Shown here: positions 44,434 to 56,249 of the stretch, piece after piece
How the letters are laid out: every line of letters begins with the position of its first letter
Numbering within the stretch: position 1 is the first letter of the stretch
Assembly (NCBI GenBank): GCA_030765065.1
Contig: CM060987.1
Coordinates: 76,270,557 to 76,334,556 of the forward strand
Reading direction: 5' to 3'
From: Deroplatys truncata
Lineage: Eukaryota; Arthropoda; Insecta; Mantodea; Mantidae
Length of the DNA: 64,000 bases
Made by a program: the position numbers and the translations under genes
Notes under the pieces: model-generated
Databases searched by the model: none
Seen by the model: only the letters and a program-made list of their open reading frames with translations
What the model was told of the DNA's origin: nothing

Positions 44434-44720
44434 TAATAACCGGCCAGCCTGACCTTGGTTTTCTGGGGATTTCCCAGGTCCTTAGGGAAGGCTGGGATGG
44501 AGTATATACCACCACGATTTTCCTGTCCCTCATATTCTCTCAATCTCCACCTTTCATCTTTCAATATTGCAGGTCCTGGTCAGCCATAATGGTCACTCAT
44601 TTGTGGCTCATGCGGTGGATGTGCCTTAAGGAGAGAACTGTTTCTTCTGGGCACGGAACCTTCTCCCGAACCTGTCTGTGAGGATAGAGAGGGACATAGA
44701 AAAGGAGTTCGGAGATGTTC
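44434..44720 (+). repeat. SINE S3-like body, head missing
   Basis: CCTGACCTTGGTTTTCTGGG, GATTTCCCAGGTCC, AGGGAAGGCTGGGATGG, ACCACGATTTTCCTGTCCCT and CATATTCTCTCAATCTCCAC parallel the body of the SINE at 40108. No A/B box region is left, so it is 5'-truncated. Confidence 0.55.
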
Positions 44721-45615
44721 AACCTGAAAATGTTAGGGACCCCGTTACGTAACGTATTCCGCCAAGGTCCGGCAGCTTACATGCTCTCTCACCTTCTTCC
44801 TTCTGGAGGTTTAGTAGGCCTAACCTAGAAAAATAGACCTAGCTTTGGCCTCGGTACTGAAATCTCATCCGCTTCTAAGCTCTAACGTAATGTGAATGGA
44901 AGTGTAAGTGTTATGTCAATTATAATATTTAGATAAGAGATTATGAGACTTGCTGATTTTACTTTTAGTGGTTTCGTTCCTCCATATTTCGTCCTACTAG
45001 CAGCAGGAAATCGCATAGGAAATTATTTAAATATGGAAAATAATTTTGTGAATAATTTAATGACACAGCACAGCGGGAATGAAACAGCAGTCGCAATAGT
45101 TAACCAATTAGCTGAATACATTCTCACTATAGCATATTCTTTGAAATGTGAAGTGCGTACACTACTGCAGAGCAATTATTTGTGGTGCATATACCAGGTG
45201 GCCGCACAAGCTATTCTTCGTTGAAGTTAGTTTTTTCTTGATAGCCGGGTGTCAAAAGGTTTGCCTAAACAGACTCCATACCGACAGAGAGGAGATCTTG
45301 CTAAATGAAAGACCAGTACTTGATAACAAACACTAACCGCGCTGACTGGTCCCGTAGCTTAGTGGTGAAGCACCTGCCTGCTGTGCGAGGGGTCTCAGAT
45401 TCGAGAAACTTTTCTTTAATAAAAATATTTCAGGTATGCCAAGGATCATGTTTGAGTGTGAAAGTGCGTGTGTGTAGATGTGTTTCATCGGTTATTTAAC
45501 AAGTATTTTCGACCATAAATAGGAATTCAGAATTGCAAATGTGCAAAACCCTGAGCACGTGTGTTAAGTCATATGATTACATTACAGCTAATGTAGTAGT
45601 AGTGGTTGTATTTAT
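44721..45615. other. spacer with one tRNA-like SINE head
   Basis: At 45345-45410 the string CCCGTAGCTTAGTGGTGAAG (A-box region), CACCTGCCTGCTGTGCGAGG and CAGATTCGAG (weak B box) form a tRNA-like head without a recognised body. The rest has short ORFs only. Confidence 0.4.
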
Positions 45616-45619
45616 GAAA

Positions 45620-46965
45620 TACTTAGTATTACATTAATTGCATAACACAGTCGCATGGGTCATAAGATCGTACATGCTCTCTAGAAAAATACCTGGTCTG
45701 TATACGTGACTTGCAGAATCGACCAGAAACAACTACGTTTATAATCACCACATTTTGACTGTTCAGAATCAAGTCCCAGCATGCTGCCCTCCGTCTGTTG
45801 GAAGCCAAAAATACTTCCGGTAATAATTTTTTCCTAATACTCTCCGTGTGCACGCATGCTGCCAAAATATGCGTCCAGTCTTTTTGTTCCCCGCATAATG
45901 GGCAAATCCTCCTGCCATCATCATCAGCAATCTTGCGAGCTTTCCACCCTCCCAACCTAAGCCATGCTATTCCCGTCCTCTGTTTTATACCTAATTCCAA
46001 AATATATGTTTCTTACCCCACCTAGTTTTTATTTCATTTTGTAGCTCCAATGTTGATCTTTGTCTACATTCAGACTCTATTTTCTGCCTGTTTATATCAC
46101 ATAGTCGTCTTTTGACTTTTTTCACGGCACTATGTGTATTTTCATTACCTCTTTGCCAGAATATCGTTTAAGCCTATTTTTGATAATTCCCGTTGTAACC
46201 CCGCCGCCCACCATTTTGAATGCTCTATGTTGTTCATTTGATGACGATAACATATACCTGAGTTGTTTAATCACCTTTAATTATTCGCAACCCGTACCTA
46301 ACTACATTTAGTTTAGCAAATACAGCATCTTCCCAGCATCCTACCTCACGAAGAACCCCTCCCCAACCCTAGAATGCGCTTCCAAAAATTACATTGTACT
46401 TTATTTACATTATCCACTCTCTCCGATCCCCATACTTCACTGCCGTATAGTAATGAGGACCTAACCATTGCTTCAAGCATGGTCTGTAATGTTTTTACTG
46501 GCATATCTGGTACCCGAGTCAATATCCTTAATACTTCAGAAAGTTGTCCAATCCCTTTGTGGTTTATAAACTCAATGTTCTTGTTCCTTTTTCCGCCCAT
46601 ATCAAACCTTACTCCTAGGTAATCGAAATGTTTGACATTTTAAATTTCTTGCTCCCCATAGGTCCAATTTTCATGTTGGTCGTACACATATCCATTTTTA
46701 AAGGCGACTGTTTTAGTTTTAAGAATATTTATCTCATACCCCATTGCCTACAATATCGTCGAAGAGCGTTTAAACCAGACTGCAAACCTTTTATCGTTTT
46801 AGAAAGAATTACAATGTCATCCGCGTACAAAAGAATTGATATTTTTTGGTCTGCGATTGTCGGTGCATCTATGTCTTCCTCCGTCATCACGCTAACAACA
46901 TCATCAATAAACAAATTAAAAAGTAACGGAGATAGTATACAACCCTTACAGATAATGTACAATTA
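45620..46965 (-). pseudogene. LINE C: non-LTR retrotransposon, 3' half, broken
   Basis: From its right edge the minus strand reads CKGCILSPLLFNLFIDDVVS and SILLYADDIVILSKTIKGLQ (reverse transcriptase palm, with the YADD catalytic pair intact, about 46840). It continues with VKTLQTMLEAMVRSSLLYGS followed by EVWG (about 46500), NNIEHSKWWAAGLQ, GIAWLRLGGWKARKIADDDG and CPLCGEQKDWTHILAAC (about 45890), a C-terminal CCHC-like zinc motif usual in these elements. It is 5'-truncated inside the RT domain at about 46.96 kb. Several frame changes occur. The lineage is probably jockey/CR1-like. An orthodox 3' tail was not found. Confidence 0.85.
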
Positions 46966-47054
46966 GTACTATATATGGCACCAATTGATGCTGCAATGTT
47001 GACAAAATTAAACAAAATGATATTTTTATATGTTTATGCTCTTTTAAAACTAAG

Positions 47055-47997
47055 CTAAATTAAATGAAAGTCTATTCGTGCATCTTCATAATAAACATGT
47101 TCAAATACATGTCCGCCTTGGTAGATGCATTGATGTAAGCGCCTCTCAGTATCAGCATGGACGCGTCTTAACATTTCTGCTGATATTGAAGCACAGGCTT
47201 GACATCCTTTTCTATAAGTTTTCTGGTTACTTTTCGCAACCCTGGCTTTGATATATTCCCATAAGAAGAAAATCCAGGGAACGATCTCGCTGCCCACCAA
47301 CTTCAACCACTGCCCGAATTACACATTGTCGAGATTTTCTTAAACACGTTGAGAATAATGGAGTGATGTACTTTGTATTGGAACCAGTGATTTAGAGCTA
47401 GCTAAACTGAGACGTCTTCTAGAAGGTTATCAATATTCAGCTTATTCTGGAGGAATTACAAACAGAGCTGTCCGATATGTCTAGCCAAATAAAGGGGCCC
47501 CGTGATGTCTCCCCGAATGCCGTACCACACGCCAACACCCCAGTGAGGCTACATATGATGTGGCTGTAATCAAAACAAGAATTGGAGTCACTGACAAATA
47601 ATATTCATCTCCCCATAAAAACCTGCCTGGTGATAATATCTGGATTTTCTTTTAGTTTATTTAAGAGCCTTCTGCAGACATGCGCGATTGAAAATCATTC
47701 CCAAAAATGTGTTGGTGTAAGTGCAGTTTATAGGAATGCTCTTTTGCTCCTTCAGAATCCTTTATGTTGAATTCCTTGAACTCCCAGGTCAGCTGCAGCC
47801 TTCTTTGTCCTAATTACGATGAGAAAAACGAATGGAATGATCCACCAGTTCTTAATTGCATCCCTGTACATCGAATAACGCGCGGATAAGGCAGACGTCA
47901 CATCGGAAAACGTTCAGAATACAGCCTTGAAGCCTCAGCCGCATTTCGGTGCGTCCTCCCATAGAGCATAGCTGTGCATTCGTTGTTGATGAACATT
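47055..47997 (-). pseudogene. third DUF4817-type transposase, frameshifted
   Basis: The minus strand opens with MFINNECTAMLYGRTHRNAA followed by EASRLYSERFPM (DUF4817 helices) and a stop. Then come LHLHQHIFGNDFQSRM, a GVWYGIRGDITGPLYLA-like block (the usual NVWCGI..D.IGPYF region), and, at 47306-47055, PWIFFLWEYIKARV followed by ISAEMLRRVHADTERRLHQC. The QQDGAPxH block with a catalytic aspartate was not found. At least four interruptions. No matching inverted ends were located, so the element limits are unknown. Confidence 0.8.
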
Positions 47998-48029
47998 TTA
48001 TAGGTTGTTCAACGGAGGGGGACACCTCG

Positions 48030-48580
48030 ACATCGCGACTTACAGAGACCTACCGCCCTCCCCCCAGGAGGAAGGGATGAAGTGAAGGAATCACACAAGA
48101 GGCTACAGACCTTAGGCAGACAGACCACAGTGACGTGCGAAAGTCTCTAGCATTTCCAAGTTCGCAGACACGTGTTACACTGCCGGAGCCGCCGAAATAG
48201 GGCGATGAACGACTCACCAGTTGAGCAGCTCTCCGGTGTCCAAGGGGAGTATTCTTTTCAGTGAGCATGCATCCGCGCCATCTGTCCGGCACCGCCATAC
48301 ACCATGAGACCTAGAAACACACCTGAAAGATGAGAAGGAAACGAATGAAAGGGAAATGACGGAAAGGAAATCGCGGAAGAGAAGAAACCATGCCAACATT
48401 CACCTGCCGACCCCAGGATACCACGAAAAACCCATGGGTCAGAGTGGACGGTCGTTGTAGATGTAACCCAAGACCTCCCAAATGCGCGTCATAGACGTTG
48501 CCGCCTGAGCCATGAACATGTTACCCGTTTGCCTGAACGACCTGGCTCGAACCGCAAGCCGGCGACCACGCGATGTTTAT
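48030..48580 (-). repeat. SINE family S3, reverse copy
   Basis: The reverse complement has a head with GGTCGCCGGCTTGCGGTTCG and B box GGTTCGAGCC. It is followed by CTGACCCATGGGTTTTTCGT, GGTATCCTGGGG, ATTTCCCTTTCATTCGTTTC and a GC-rich body ending AGGGCGGTAGG. It resembles the bodies at 40108 and 41322. It begins about 30 bp from the transposase fossil start. Confidence 0.6.
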
Positions 48581-48850
48581 CAGTACGAAACTACAAAGTA
48601 AACAAACACATGCAGAATGCAAACAGCGACCTTTAGCTTCGTAACTGCACTCCCCCTTTGAAAATCAGTGACGCGGCAACTTCTTTTGCATTATGTATTG
48701 CTGATGTGGAATATGAAGATCGTCCTTGATCGATCGTCTAGTGATCTCTCGGCCTATGATCGTGCACCTTGGTGATTCAGTCCCTCCATGAAACCACTTT
48801 TTTGTGCAAGATACATAGCTTTTTTTAAAGGAAATCACAAAAAAATAGAT

Positions 48851-48928
48851 CTGATGTGTTATATTCACATTACTTTCTCTAACCATTAACTTAATCGTTA
48901 TATAGTTTCTGCAAGCTATTCTTCAATC
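48851..48928 (-). repeat. fragment of a HINE-like unit (hairpin end)
   Basis: CTGATGTGTTATATTCACAT at 48851-48870, then TACTTTCTCTAACC and TTTCTGCAAGCTATTC, is the hairpin end of the 0.9 kb repeat. The unit breaks off into the duplicated block described at 48929. Confidence 0.7.
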
Positions 48929-49273
48929 TGATTCTACTTTTCTAGCTTTAGCCTACACACGGCATATGTGGAGATACAATTATCGTTGGTTGACCTATTG
49001 GTTGACTATGAAACCCGGGACTTAAAGTGCTTACGATTTTGTAAGGCGCCATTGGGATATATTATGTGTAAACGAATATAAGAACGCCTTTTAGTTTACC
49101 GGGAAAAATGTGTCAGTTAGGGAATTTAACGTCGTACGGCCATATTGCCATGGTAGTTAGTTGGTTAGAGCAACGGCACGCATAGCCAAAGATTTGTGGT
49201 TCAATTACAGGCTCTGGTATTGATTCTACCTTTCTAACTTAAGCCTAACGCGGCATATGTGGAAGAACAATTC
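48929..49273 (+). repeat. segment flanked by a 50-bp direct repeat, with a tRNA-like head
   Basis: About 50 bp (TGATTCTAC..TTTCTA.CTT..GCCTA...CGGCATATGTGG.....CAATT) occur at 48929-48982 and again at 49221-49273. Between them at 49139-49225 is a tRNA-like string (GGTAGTTAGTTGGTTAGAGC and TGTGGTTCAATTACAGG). Either a SINE landed with a long duplication or the block is a small tandem duplication. Confidence 0.5.
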
Positions 49274-49580
49274 ATTATTTTTTCGAAAGCCTATTTTTCT
49301 ATCTACTTCATATTAATCGAGATAACGTTTACAGAGATAGTTTCATTACACATTTCGTTGTAGGCACAAGCAAGACAGAGAAAATCGAATTTATAGAAGA
49401 TATTTAAAAGCGTATACACAGGCCTTGAAATTCCATGCGTTCCATGACATCGCGAGAAAAATCTTATTAGCAACAGCACTTCAAGAAAATGACAAATTGG
49501 TGAAAACTTCAAACTAATAACAACAGATATCTCTCAAATGTCCGACGCCACAGATAACTTATTTGAATTAAATTGTGCGT
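49274..49580 (-). repeat. fragment of a HINE-like unit
   Basis: It has CTACTTCATATTAATCGAGA, GTTTCATTACACATTTCGTT, GTAGGCACAAGC, ATATTTAAAAGCG and CATGACATCGCGAGAAAAAT, in the order and orientation of the units at 39-44 kb. Confidence 0.65.
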
Positions 49581-50520
49581 TTTAAAGAGATGAAGCCGTT
49601 CTTGCTGCGACAATTTTGAAGCTGTAACTTTTGCTCCAAATTTTGATGCTGCTATCTGGAAGCTGCAACCATTGAGATAACGTTTAATGTTGCCCGCTTT
49701 GTTGTTGAATTCTACGATGTCGTCATCTCCCAGCTCGTTCTCGTGTCTGGTCCGCCAGCTGCTTCAATGGTATAGCTATGAGTTCTTTGTCTCGGGTTAT
49801 GCGTGAGTGAAATGTGAAAGCTTAACACGAGTTTAGTTAGGTGATAAATTCTAATGTTGAGTAATATATTCTGTTTGAAGAGAATGCTGAATTAAAGAAT
49901 TGAATTATTTCTCTAATAATAATAATAAAGCGAAGCGTCGTTAAATCTCTGTAACACAAAGGCCTCTGTTCGCAGGCGCTACACAACTAAAATTCACAAG
50001 AGCCGTCACTCGAGTAAGTCACTGAATTAAATGAATAAATACGTCTGATTTAGAATGCACGCCATTTTCTTAACTAAGCTCTGTTTACCTATCGCTACCC
50101 CCACCAAAGTTCCTGCTCACGCGGTCCAATCGTACAACTCTATGTGTATGTATCTGACACTGTTATGCGGTGCCTAGCTCGAATCTCAGAATTTCATTCC
50201 CTTTCTAATTTACAGAATTTCTATCTATGTGGCTTTGGAAACGCACTGAACTCGACCTTAACTGCATTCTAGGAATCTTTTGTACTAATGTGTTCTCCAC
50301 TCGGCTGTTACTAATGACTTTGCTTAGCATAATTCCCTAATGACCTTTCTCTCCGGACAAATCTTTTCACTCAGGTTTATTACATTATACATTGATTTAA
50401 TATAGGAAAATGTATTTATTGCGATTATTTCTCTGTCTTACTATCATTTATTTATTTAATTATTTATATTTTCTTGTCTCTAATTACGCTTTCAAAGATC
50501 AGCATTTTTGTGTAATAATT
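49581..50520. other. no recognisable gene
   Basis: AT-rich spacer with an AAT-rich run near 49914-49926. Short ORFs only. Confidence 0.45.
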
Positions 50521-50524
50521 TTTG

Positions 50525-51372
50525 TCTAATATTGTTTACGCGTTGTACAAATTATACAAATGAATTCCTTGCGAATGAAGAGGACTTTACAGTACATTCC
50601 CAGAAAATTCAAAATATGGATTTTATTTGTCATATAAGTATCTTAAATGTAATGCCATTTTAATAAAACTCGTTAGGGATTTTTGAGAAAACAAAAGAGT
50701 TTAAATTTTGTTCATGTTAAGGCTCATTTGGGATCGGAGAATTTTCTTGAGATAATGCTAGATAATGATAACGCCGGCGCGTTCATGTGCGCTACACAAC
50801 TTAAGAATCTGATGTGTTATATTCACATGATTTTCTCTATTCCTGTACAAACTATTTTTACAAACTTTTATTCTTCATCTTCTTCATGTTAATCATGTTA
50901 ATTGCAGATTTTGATTTTCTCAAAAATGCCTGTAATGATTTTTATTAAAATATCATATATTTAAGGTATGTTCATGACAAATATAATGTAGATCTTGAAT
51001 TTTCTGGGAATGCCCTCACAAGTCCTCTTCATTCTGAATGGCTTTTGCATAACTGGTAAACGTAAGATATATACAAAATATTTCTATACAAAACATGTAG
51101 ATCTCAATAATACAGAATTTATGTCATATACGTTTTCTTGTGGAGTGAACCATTTGTTATTTGTTTGAATTTTCCAATACTTAGTTTTTCTCAAAAGGGG
51201 AATTGTTATTCTTCTTGTTTTTTTATATCCTGGATATCAAAGAGAAGGAATGTTCCACATAGCAAGCAGCTCTTAAAAGATTTGACTATCGCTTAAAGCC
51301 TACCATATTCCCCTTGCACATACAAGAAAATTAGCAATAAGATATTTTCTGCAAATGTTTATCTCGATTAAC
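50525..51372. repeat. two HINE-like fragments meeting in opposite orientation
   Basis: 50525-50806 and 50807-50925 follow the 39-44 kb orientation (ATTCCCAGAAAATTCAAAAT, then a new start CTGATGTGTTATATTCACAT). From about 50926 the sequence turns to R1 orientation (TTTTCTCAAAAATGCCTGTA, TTTTGCATAACTGGTAAAC, CAAGAAAATTAGCAATAAGA, ATGTTTATCTCGATTAA) until the S1 SINE at 51373. Confidence 0.65.
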
Positions 51373-51630
51373 CCCGAGGTCGTGGGTTCAAACCCAGCGG
51401 AGGGCGATGGATTTTTTCGGGCGTAAAAATCCTTAGCATGGCTTCCTTCGGAAGGGAAGTAAAGCCGGTTGTGTCCCGTGTTGTAGATTTACGTCACGTA
51501 AAATAACCTCAAGCCTGATAAGAGGCCTCTGAGCAAAATTACTGGTCTTTCACGCCCAATATAGAATGGAACACTAAGGACCACAGCAGTTAAAGAACGT
51601 TCATAAATAAAACTTAATTGGATTTAATTT
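51373..51630 (+). repeat. SINE family S1, copy 6, 5'-truncated
   Basis: It starts in the middle of the tRNA-like head (CCCCGAGGTCGTGGGTTCAA, B box present, A box lost). It continues with GAGGGCGATGG, CTTAGCATGGCTTCCTTCGG, AGAGGCCTCTGAG, TATAGAATGG and CAGTTAAAGAACGTTCATAA. The A/T tail ends at about 51630. Confidence 0.9.
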
Positions 51631-51639
51631 TACAATATA

Positions 51640-52400
51640 TTTTGGGAGTTGAGGTTTATGGAGATTGACTAATTCCATTAGCTCCATTTTCTTCAATTGC
51701 TCCAGTTTGTGCAGGTACTTGTACATTTCTTCTTTGCAATCAGTCAATCAAATCTGTTTTCAGGGTTCGCATCCTAGGCGTCTTATCAATCACTCCCGAA
51801 TGATATGGCGCATTAACCATAACAATTACAGAAGGGCTGGTTAAATTGGCTAGCAGCTGGTCTTCAAACCACTTTCTAAATTGACTTCCATCCATTTCTT
51901 CTTGGCAGTCCGCTGTTTTCCTGGATCTGAACAGCAGCAGAGCATTTGGAACAAACCCAGCTGAACTTCCAGCATGACTGATGATAAGTCTGCCTCCTTT
52001 ACCCAGCTTTTTCGACACTGACTGCAGCAGTGTCATCCGGAACATCCCCTTGTGCCCACATTAACCTATGTTTCATCAAGCCAAATAACACGACTTATGT
52101 CGACCTCCTACATACTTCTTAAAAACTTACATCTGTACGTCACAATGTCTACCCTTTCTGTTACAAATTTTCTGCTGGGAAAGGTGTTGCAATGAAAACC
52201 CTGTCTTTTAAAAGTTTCCTAAGCGAAAAGAATGAACCACTGAAGAGATCGGAGTCTTTAAGAGAACTAATGCTTTTTTTAAAGGTTGGGTATTCCCTTC
52301 TCTTGTAGTAGTCGTGAACATGACGACGTATAGTTTCCTTTTGAAAGCTGCCTAACTTAAGGTGACACCATATTTTTGAAACAAGAAAACGGGACATTTA
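51640..52400 (-). pseudogene. IS630-Tc1-mariner-like DDE transposase, broken
   Basis: The minus strand reads MSRFLVSKIWCHLKLGSFQK and ETIRRHVHDYY (N-terminal part, 52397-52165), a VIWLDET block with the first catalytic aspartate (about 52080), then GKGGRLIISHAGSSAGFVPN, EEMDGSQFRKWFEDQLLANL and VIVMVNAPYHSGVIDK (52045-51740). In relatives this last block is VMDNAPYHS; the second catalytic aspartate is V here. The reading ends in stops before the final catalytic residue region, whose PP.....NPIE motif is missing. At least three interruptions. Inverted ends were not found. Confidence 0.75.
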
Positions 52401-52872
52401 AACATTTTCTCAATTAAATAAGAAACAAAAGAGAATGCTAAAATTGTTTCGGCATAAATACAAAGGTTTGGAAACTAATAATAAATAAATAATATATAAC
52501 TTACACATATAGTAGTTCTGAATTCACTGCAGCCAAACAATCCAGTAGAATTATTAGTGCAGGAGTCATTCCTCGTTGATATTTTGCTGATGCATGGATG
52601 ATGAAAGATTAGTTGTAGTGGACAGCATGGTAAGCGAACGCTCCTTCAGCAGCTGCTAATTTAATATCTTTATCCCCAAAACTTTCACTTTTAAAAAACA
52701 ATTACTCAAACGGTGCTAGAAGAAGCACTTGCACGCACCATTCTTTTGTGTTTTTTGCTGTTTATATGTTGTGATATATCAGATCGTCCCTCTCATGGCT
52801 TATACTGAGAGTAGATACACATTTATTGCATCGAACATCTGAGTCAGACATTGTTTTTTAATGTATGAATAT
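52401..52872. other. spacer, no recognisable feature
   Basis: AT-rich sequence between the transposase fossil and the 5' LTR of the Ty3/gypsy element. Only short frames are present. Confidence 0.45.
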
Positions 52873-53841
52873 TGAGGCAGTATTTTTAGCATTTAAATGA
52901 TGTCAGTCTAATTATGTAATATAGAAATATAATAATATCCACCTTAAAGCAATATGTGTATAATATACTACATAAAGTGTATGTAACAGTCATTATATTA
53001 TGTACATGTATAGATAATAATGTTGTGTGAATGTATTACGTAGTTTTAACAATGTAGGAACTGTGAGAATAGAAGCAAGATTCTTTCCGTAACAAACAGA
53101 ATTATAATGGTGAAAGCCGAAATTTGCTAACAATAAGGTAACCGTGAGACAACAATAAATTAGAAAGTTTAATAATGCTACTAATAATTATTGGAACAAC
53201 AATAATGTAATATTTAAAACAGTTTACAAATAGCCAATCAAAAACTAGAAAAAGCTTAAGTTAAATAAAAGTATTCTATTGGAGTAGGCTTAGCCAATCA
53301 GGGACTTGAAATAGAGGAAATGTGCAAACTCAGGCGACAGACGGTATTAGATTGCGTATCCGATCGGTACGGTACAGGTTCAATCTGAGACATGAATATT
53401 GCGGTGAAGATAATATAAAGTTTACGTGTTAAAAAGTGAATTTAACAATAAACTCACAGCTCTATAGTAGGATATATCAGTGAAGCGTTATTTAATCGTG
53501 TGAAGGATTAATAAAACAAAGTACAACACAATTATAATTTGTGTAAGCCTCATTCTTTAGCCACACCAGCCCTTCTAAGAGATACGTGTTCTGAAAATTA
53601 CTACTGACGCAGCCAAGGCATACTTATATAATATTTAAATAAACATTAAAATTACAAAGTTTATTTTTAAAAGTGGGGCGAAGGCCACCGGAAAAGTAAC
53701 CGTGGGGAGAAGGCCACCGGAAAGTTTGTATCGTACGTGGGGTGAACATTCCAAGAAACATATCTCCCGCAATACTGGTGCAAACAACAGTTAAACTACT
53801 GCAAGTTTGGCTCTCATACGTGGGGCAGATAAGAACCCTCA
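52873..53841 (+). repeat. 5' LTR
   Basis: It starts TGAGGCAGTATTTTTAGC and ends AAGAACCCTCA. It includes CCAATCA boxes (near 53233 and 53294) and AATAAA-type strings. Towards its end are repeated GTGGGGCGAAGGCCACCGG / GTGGGGAGAAGGCCACCGG motifs. Confidence 0.88.
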
Positions 53842-53845
53842 AGTT

Positions 53846-53863
53846 TGTCGCCCAGCGTGGGGC
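53846..53863 (+). promoter_or_regulatory. primer binding site, tRNA-Lys-like
   Basis: TGTCGCCCAGCGTGGGGC, four bases after the LTR, differs at only two positions from the well-known retroviral Lys1,2 primer site TGGCGCCCAACGTGGGGC. This would make a lysine tRNA the primer. The assignment rests on that comparison alone. Confidence 0.7.
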
Positions 53864-54238
53864 AAAAATAGGCAAGAATAGGTGAAAAGAAGAAATTAAC
53901 GAACAATAAAGCTACCAGAATCGACGAAACTTCAAGACTTCACTACGAACTTCAGAGAACTTCAAAATCATCATACAGCAACATCACCCAAGAACAGCAA
54001 ACAATTATTTCAGGAGTACGGGCACGCAGTCAAAAACTCAACTAGAATCTATTAGGAAACACCAGAATAAAAAGCCAGAGAAAAGGACAGAAAATTCCAA
54101 TACTATATATTTATATAATTGTCAAGATAGTTAAGAAAGTATATTGTTATTAAAATAATTTCAGATTGTTAAGAGGTGGAAAATTAAAATTCAGCAGTTC
54201 CAAAACAATTATAACAAAAGAAAATATATAAAATAAAA

Positions 54239-56246
54239 TGGAAACAGAAAACAGTGAAAATATGGAAGCAGGAAAAAATAGGTCAGCCATTACTGACTAC
54301 AATGTAAATTTACAATGAGAGCTAGAGGAAACGAATAGGTTAGATGTAGAAGAACAGTTATCTGTAAATTCACAGTTAGGTATAGAAAGAGATAGAAATA
54401 GTATTCAAGGTCAATCACCTTTACATATGTTAGTGCAGGGAACAACAAATGAAAGAAATACTATCCCTCACACATCTAGCTAACAAGAGCAAGAAAACGT
54501 GTCACAACAATATTTTATGTGCATTCTAAAAGCAATAAATGAAAGTAGTACGGAGTTGACAGTAGAGTTAAGTAATAAGTTAACTGAAATTAATAATAAT
54601 ATAACGAAACTTATACAGAGCTGAAATAGAATTAAGTAATAAGATAACTGGATTTAATAATAAGCTAACTGAAACTAGTACAGAGTTAAGTAATAAATTA
54701 AATGAAACCAGTACAGAGCTGAGAGTAGAGTTAAGTAATAAGTTAACTGAAACCAGTAAAGAGTTAAAGCTGAATGAAACTAGCACAGAGTTAAATAAAC
54801 TACAAGAAACTAGTCAGGAAACTGAAAAATTAAAAACAATGGTGGAAAATACAAATGCAGATCTTGTGCAAATACAAATAGATATAACAGGGGAAATAAG
54901 TAAAATGGATGAAATGGCTAAAACAAATGCAGATACAATTAAAGAAACACACACAGGGCAAGGACAAGCAATGTCAATGATTGACGAAATTAAAGATAAA
55001 GTACAAGAAAGTAGCAAAGAAATAGATACACTTAGAAATAGTTTTGAAACTTTAAGTACCGGTTTACCAAAAGTCAAATGCAAATGTAACTAGTTCAGTA
55101 AATGCTAATCAAATGCATGATAATAATACAAGTGCTGAAAGAAGTGTATCACCTTTGTTAACTAATAATACAAGAGACGCTACTGCTTTCTCCATAGCAT
55201 CAGCCTCCCAAACACAAAACAATAATGATGACACACATATGCATGTACCAAATCAGATGTCAAACTATCATTCTGTGCTCAATGAATTACCTTTACCTTA
55301 TTTTAACGCTTCCTCAAGTCCAGTACAATTTATTCATGATCTAGTAGAATATTTTAAATTGAAGAATGTGCCTGAAGCATTAAAAATGATCCTTGTTACA
55401 AAATGCTTGGATAATAAAACCTTAGAATGATTACATATGCTAGCAGATAGTGAAATGAATTTTGAAACATTTAGAGTTCTATTTATGAATAAGTTTTGGA
55501 ATGCCACTGTGCAACATAAGATTAGGGCAAGCCTAAGCTATTCACAATATAGTAGAGATGACAACTTGTCAATGACAGATTATCTTATAAAGTATGCAGA
55601 ATATGTCAGATATTTAACTCCAGCCATGCACGAGGAAGATTTTATTAATTTAATTGCCAGACATTATCCTCTTCCCATACAAAACTGCATCCTAATTGCA
55701 AGATCTAAAACTATTTATGAGATGACAGAGCTAATATCATCATTAGAAAAGCAAGAAAATAGTAATAGTAATGAAATTTGAAGTCCACACAGAGTAGACA
55801 GACAAATTAGACGCGATAGGCGTAATGAAATGCCTTATAATACACGCTATCACCATGAAAATAGGAGAAATAATGAATTTCAGGGCCAAAACAGATTCAA
55901 TTACACTGCCCAAAATATCAGAGATTCAAGACAACAAGGGAGACAGGAACACATATTTTATGTAAGAATGTAAAGGATGTATCAGCAAAATTCTACTTCA
56001 CCTAGAGGTAATAATCGATTTCAGCATAGAGGAGGTATGCAAAACAGGGGAAGCTTCCACAATTATAATCACACAAACAATACAAATACAGAAGTATATA
56101 CATGTGGAGGACATAGCAATTATAATGGGAGAACAAGAGCTAGGGGGCGTGGCTCATACACAAATGTTAATGACAATGAAATAACAGTAACTGCGGTACA
56201 AAATGGCAATCCAATAAGTACTGAAAATACTCACCAGGAAAACTAA
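54239..56246 (+). pseudogene. gag region of the Ty3/gypsy element
   Basis: The N-terminal part (from an ATG at 54239) is rich in repeated TELSNKL-like heptads, which predict a long coiled coil. A capsid-like helical segment follows (about 55270-55780; PYFNASSSPVQFIHDLVEYF and RYLTPAMHEEDFINLI). The C-terminal part is rich in N, Q, R and G (about 55800-56200) and takes the place of a CCHC zinc knuckle. It is a broken fossil. Gag normally forms the particle shell and binds element RNA. Confidence 0.75.
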
Positions 56247-56249
56247 ATT

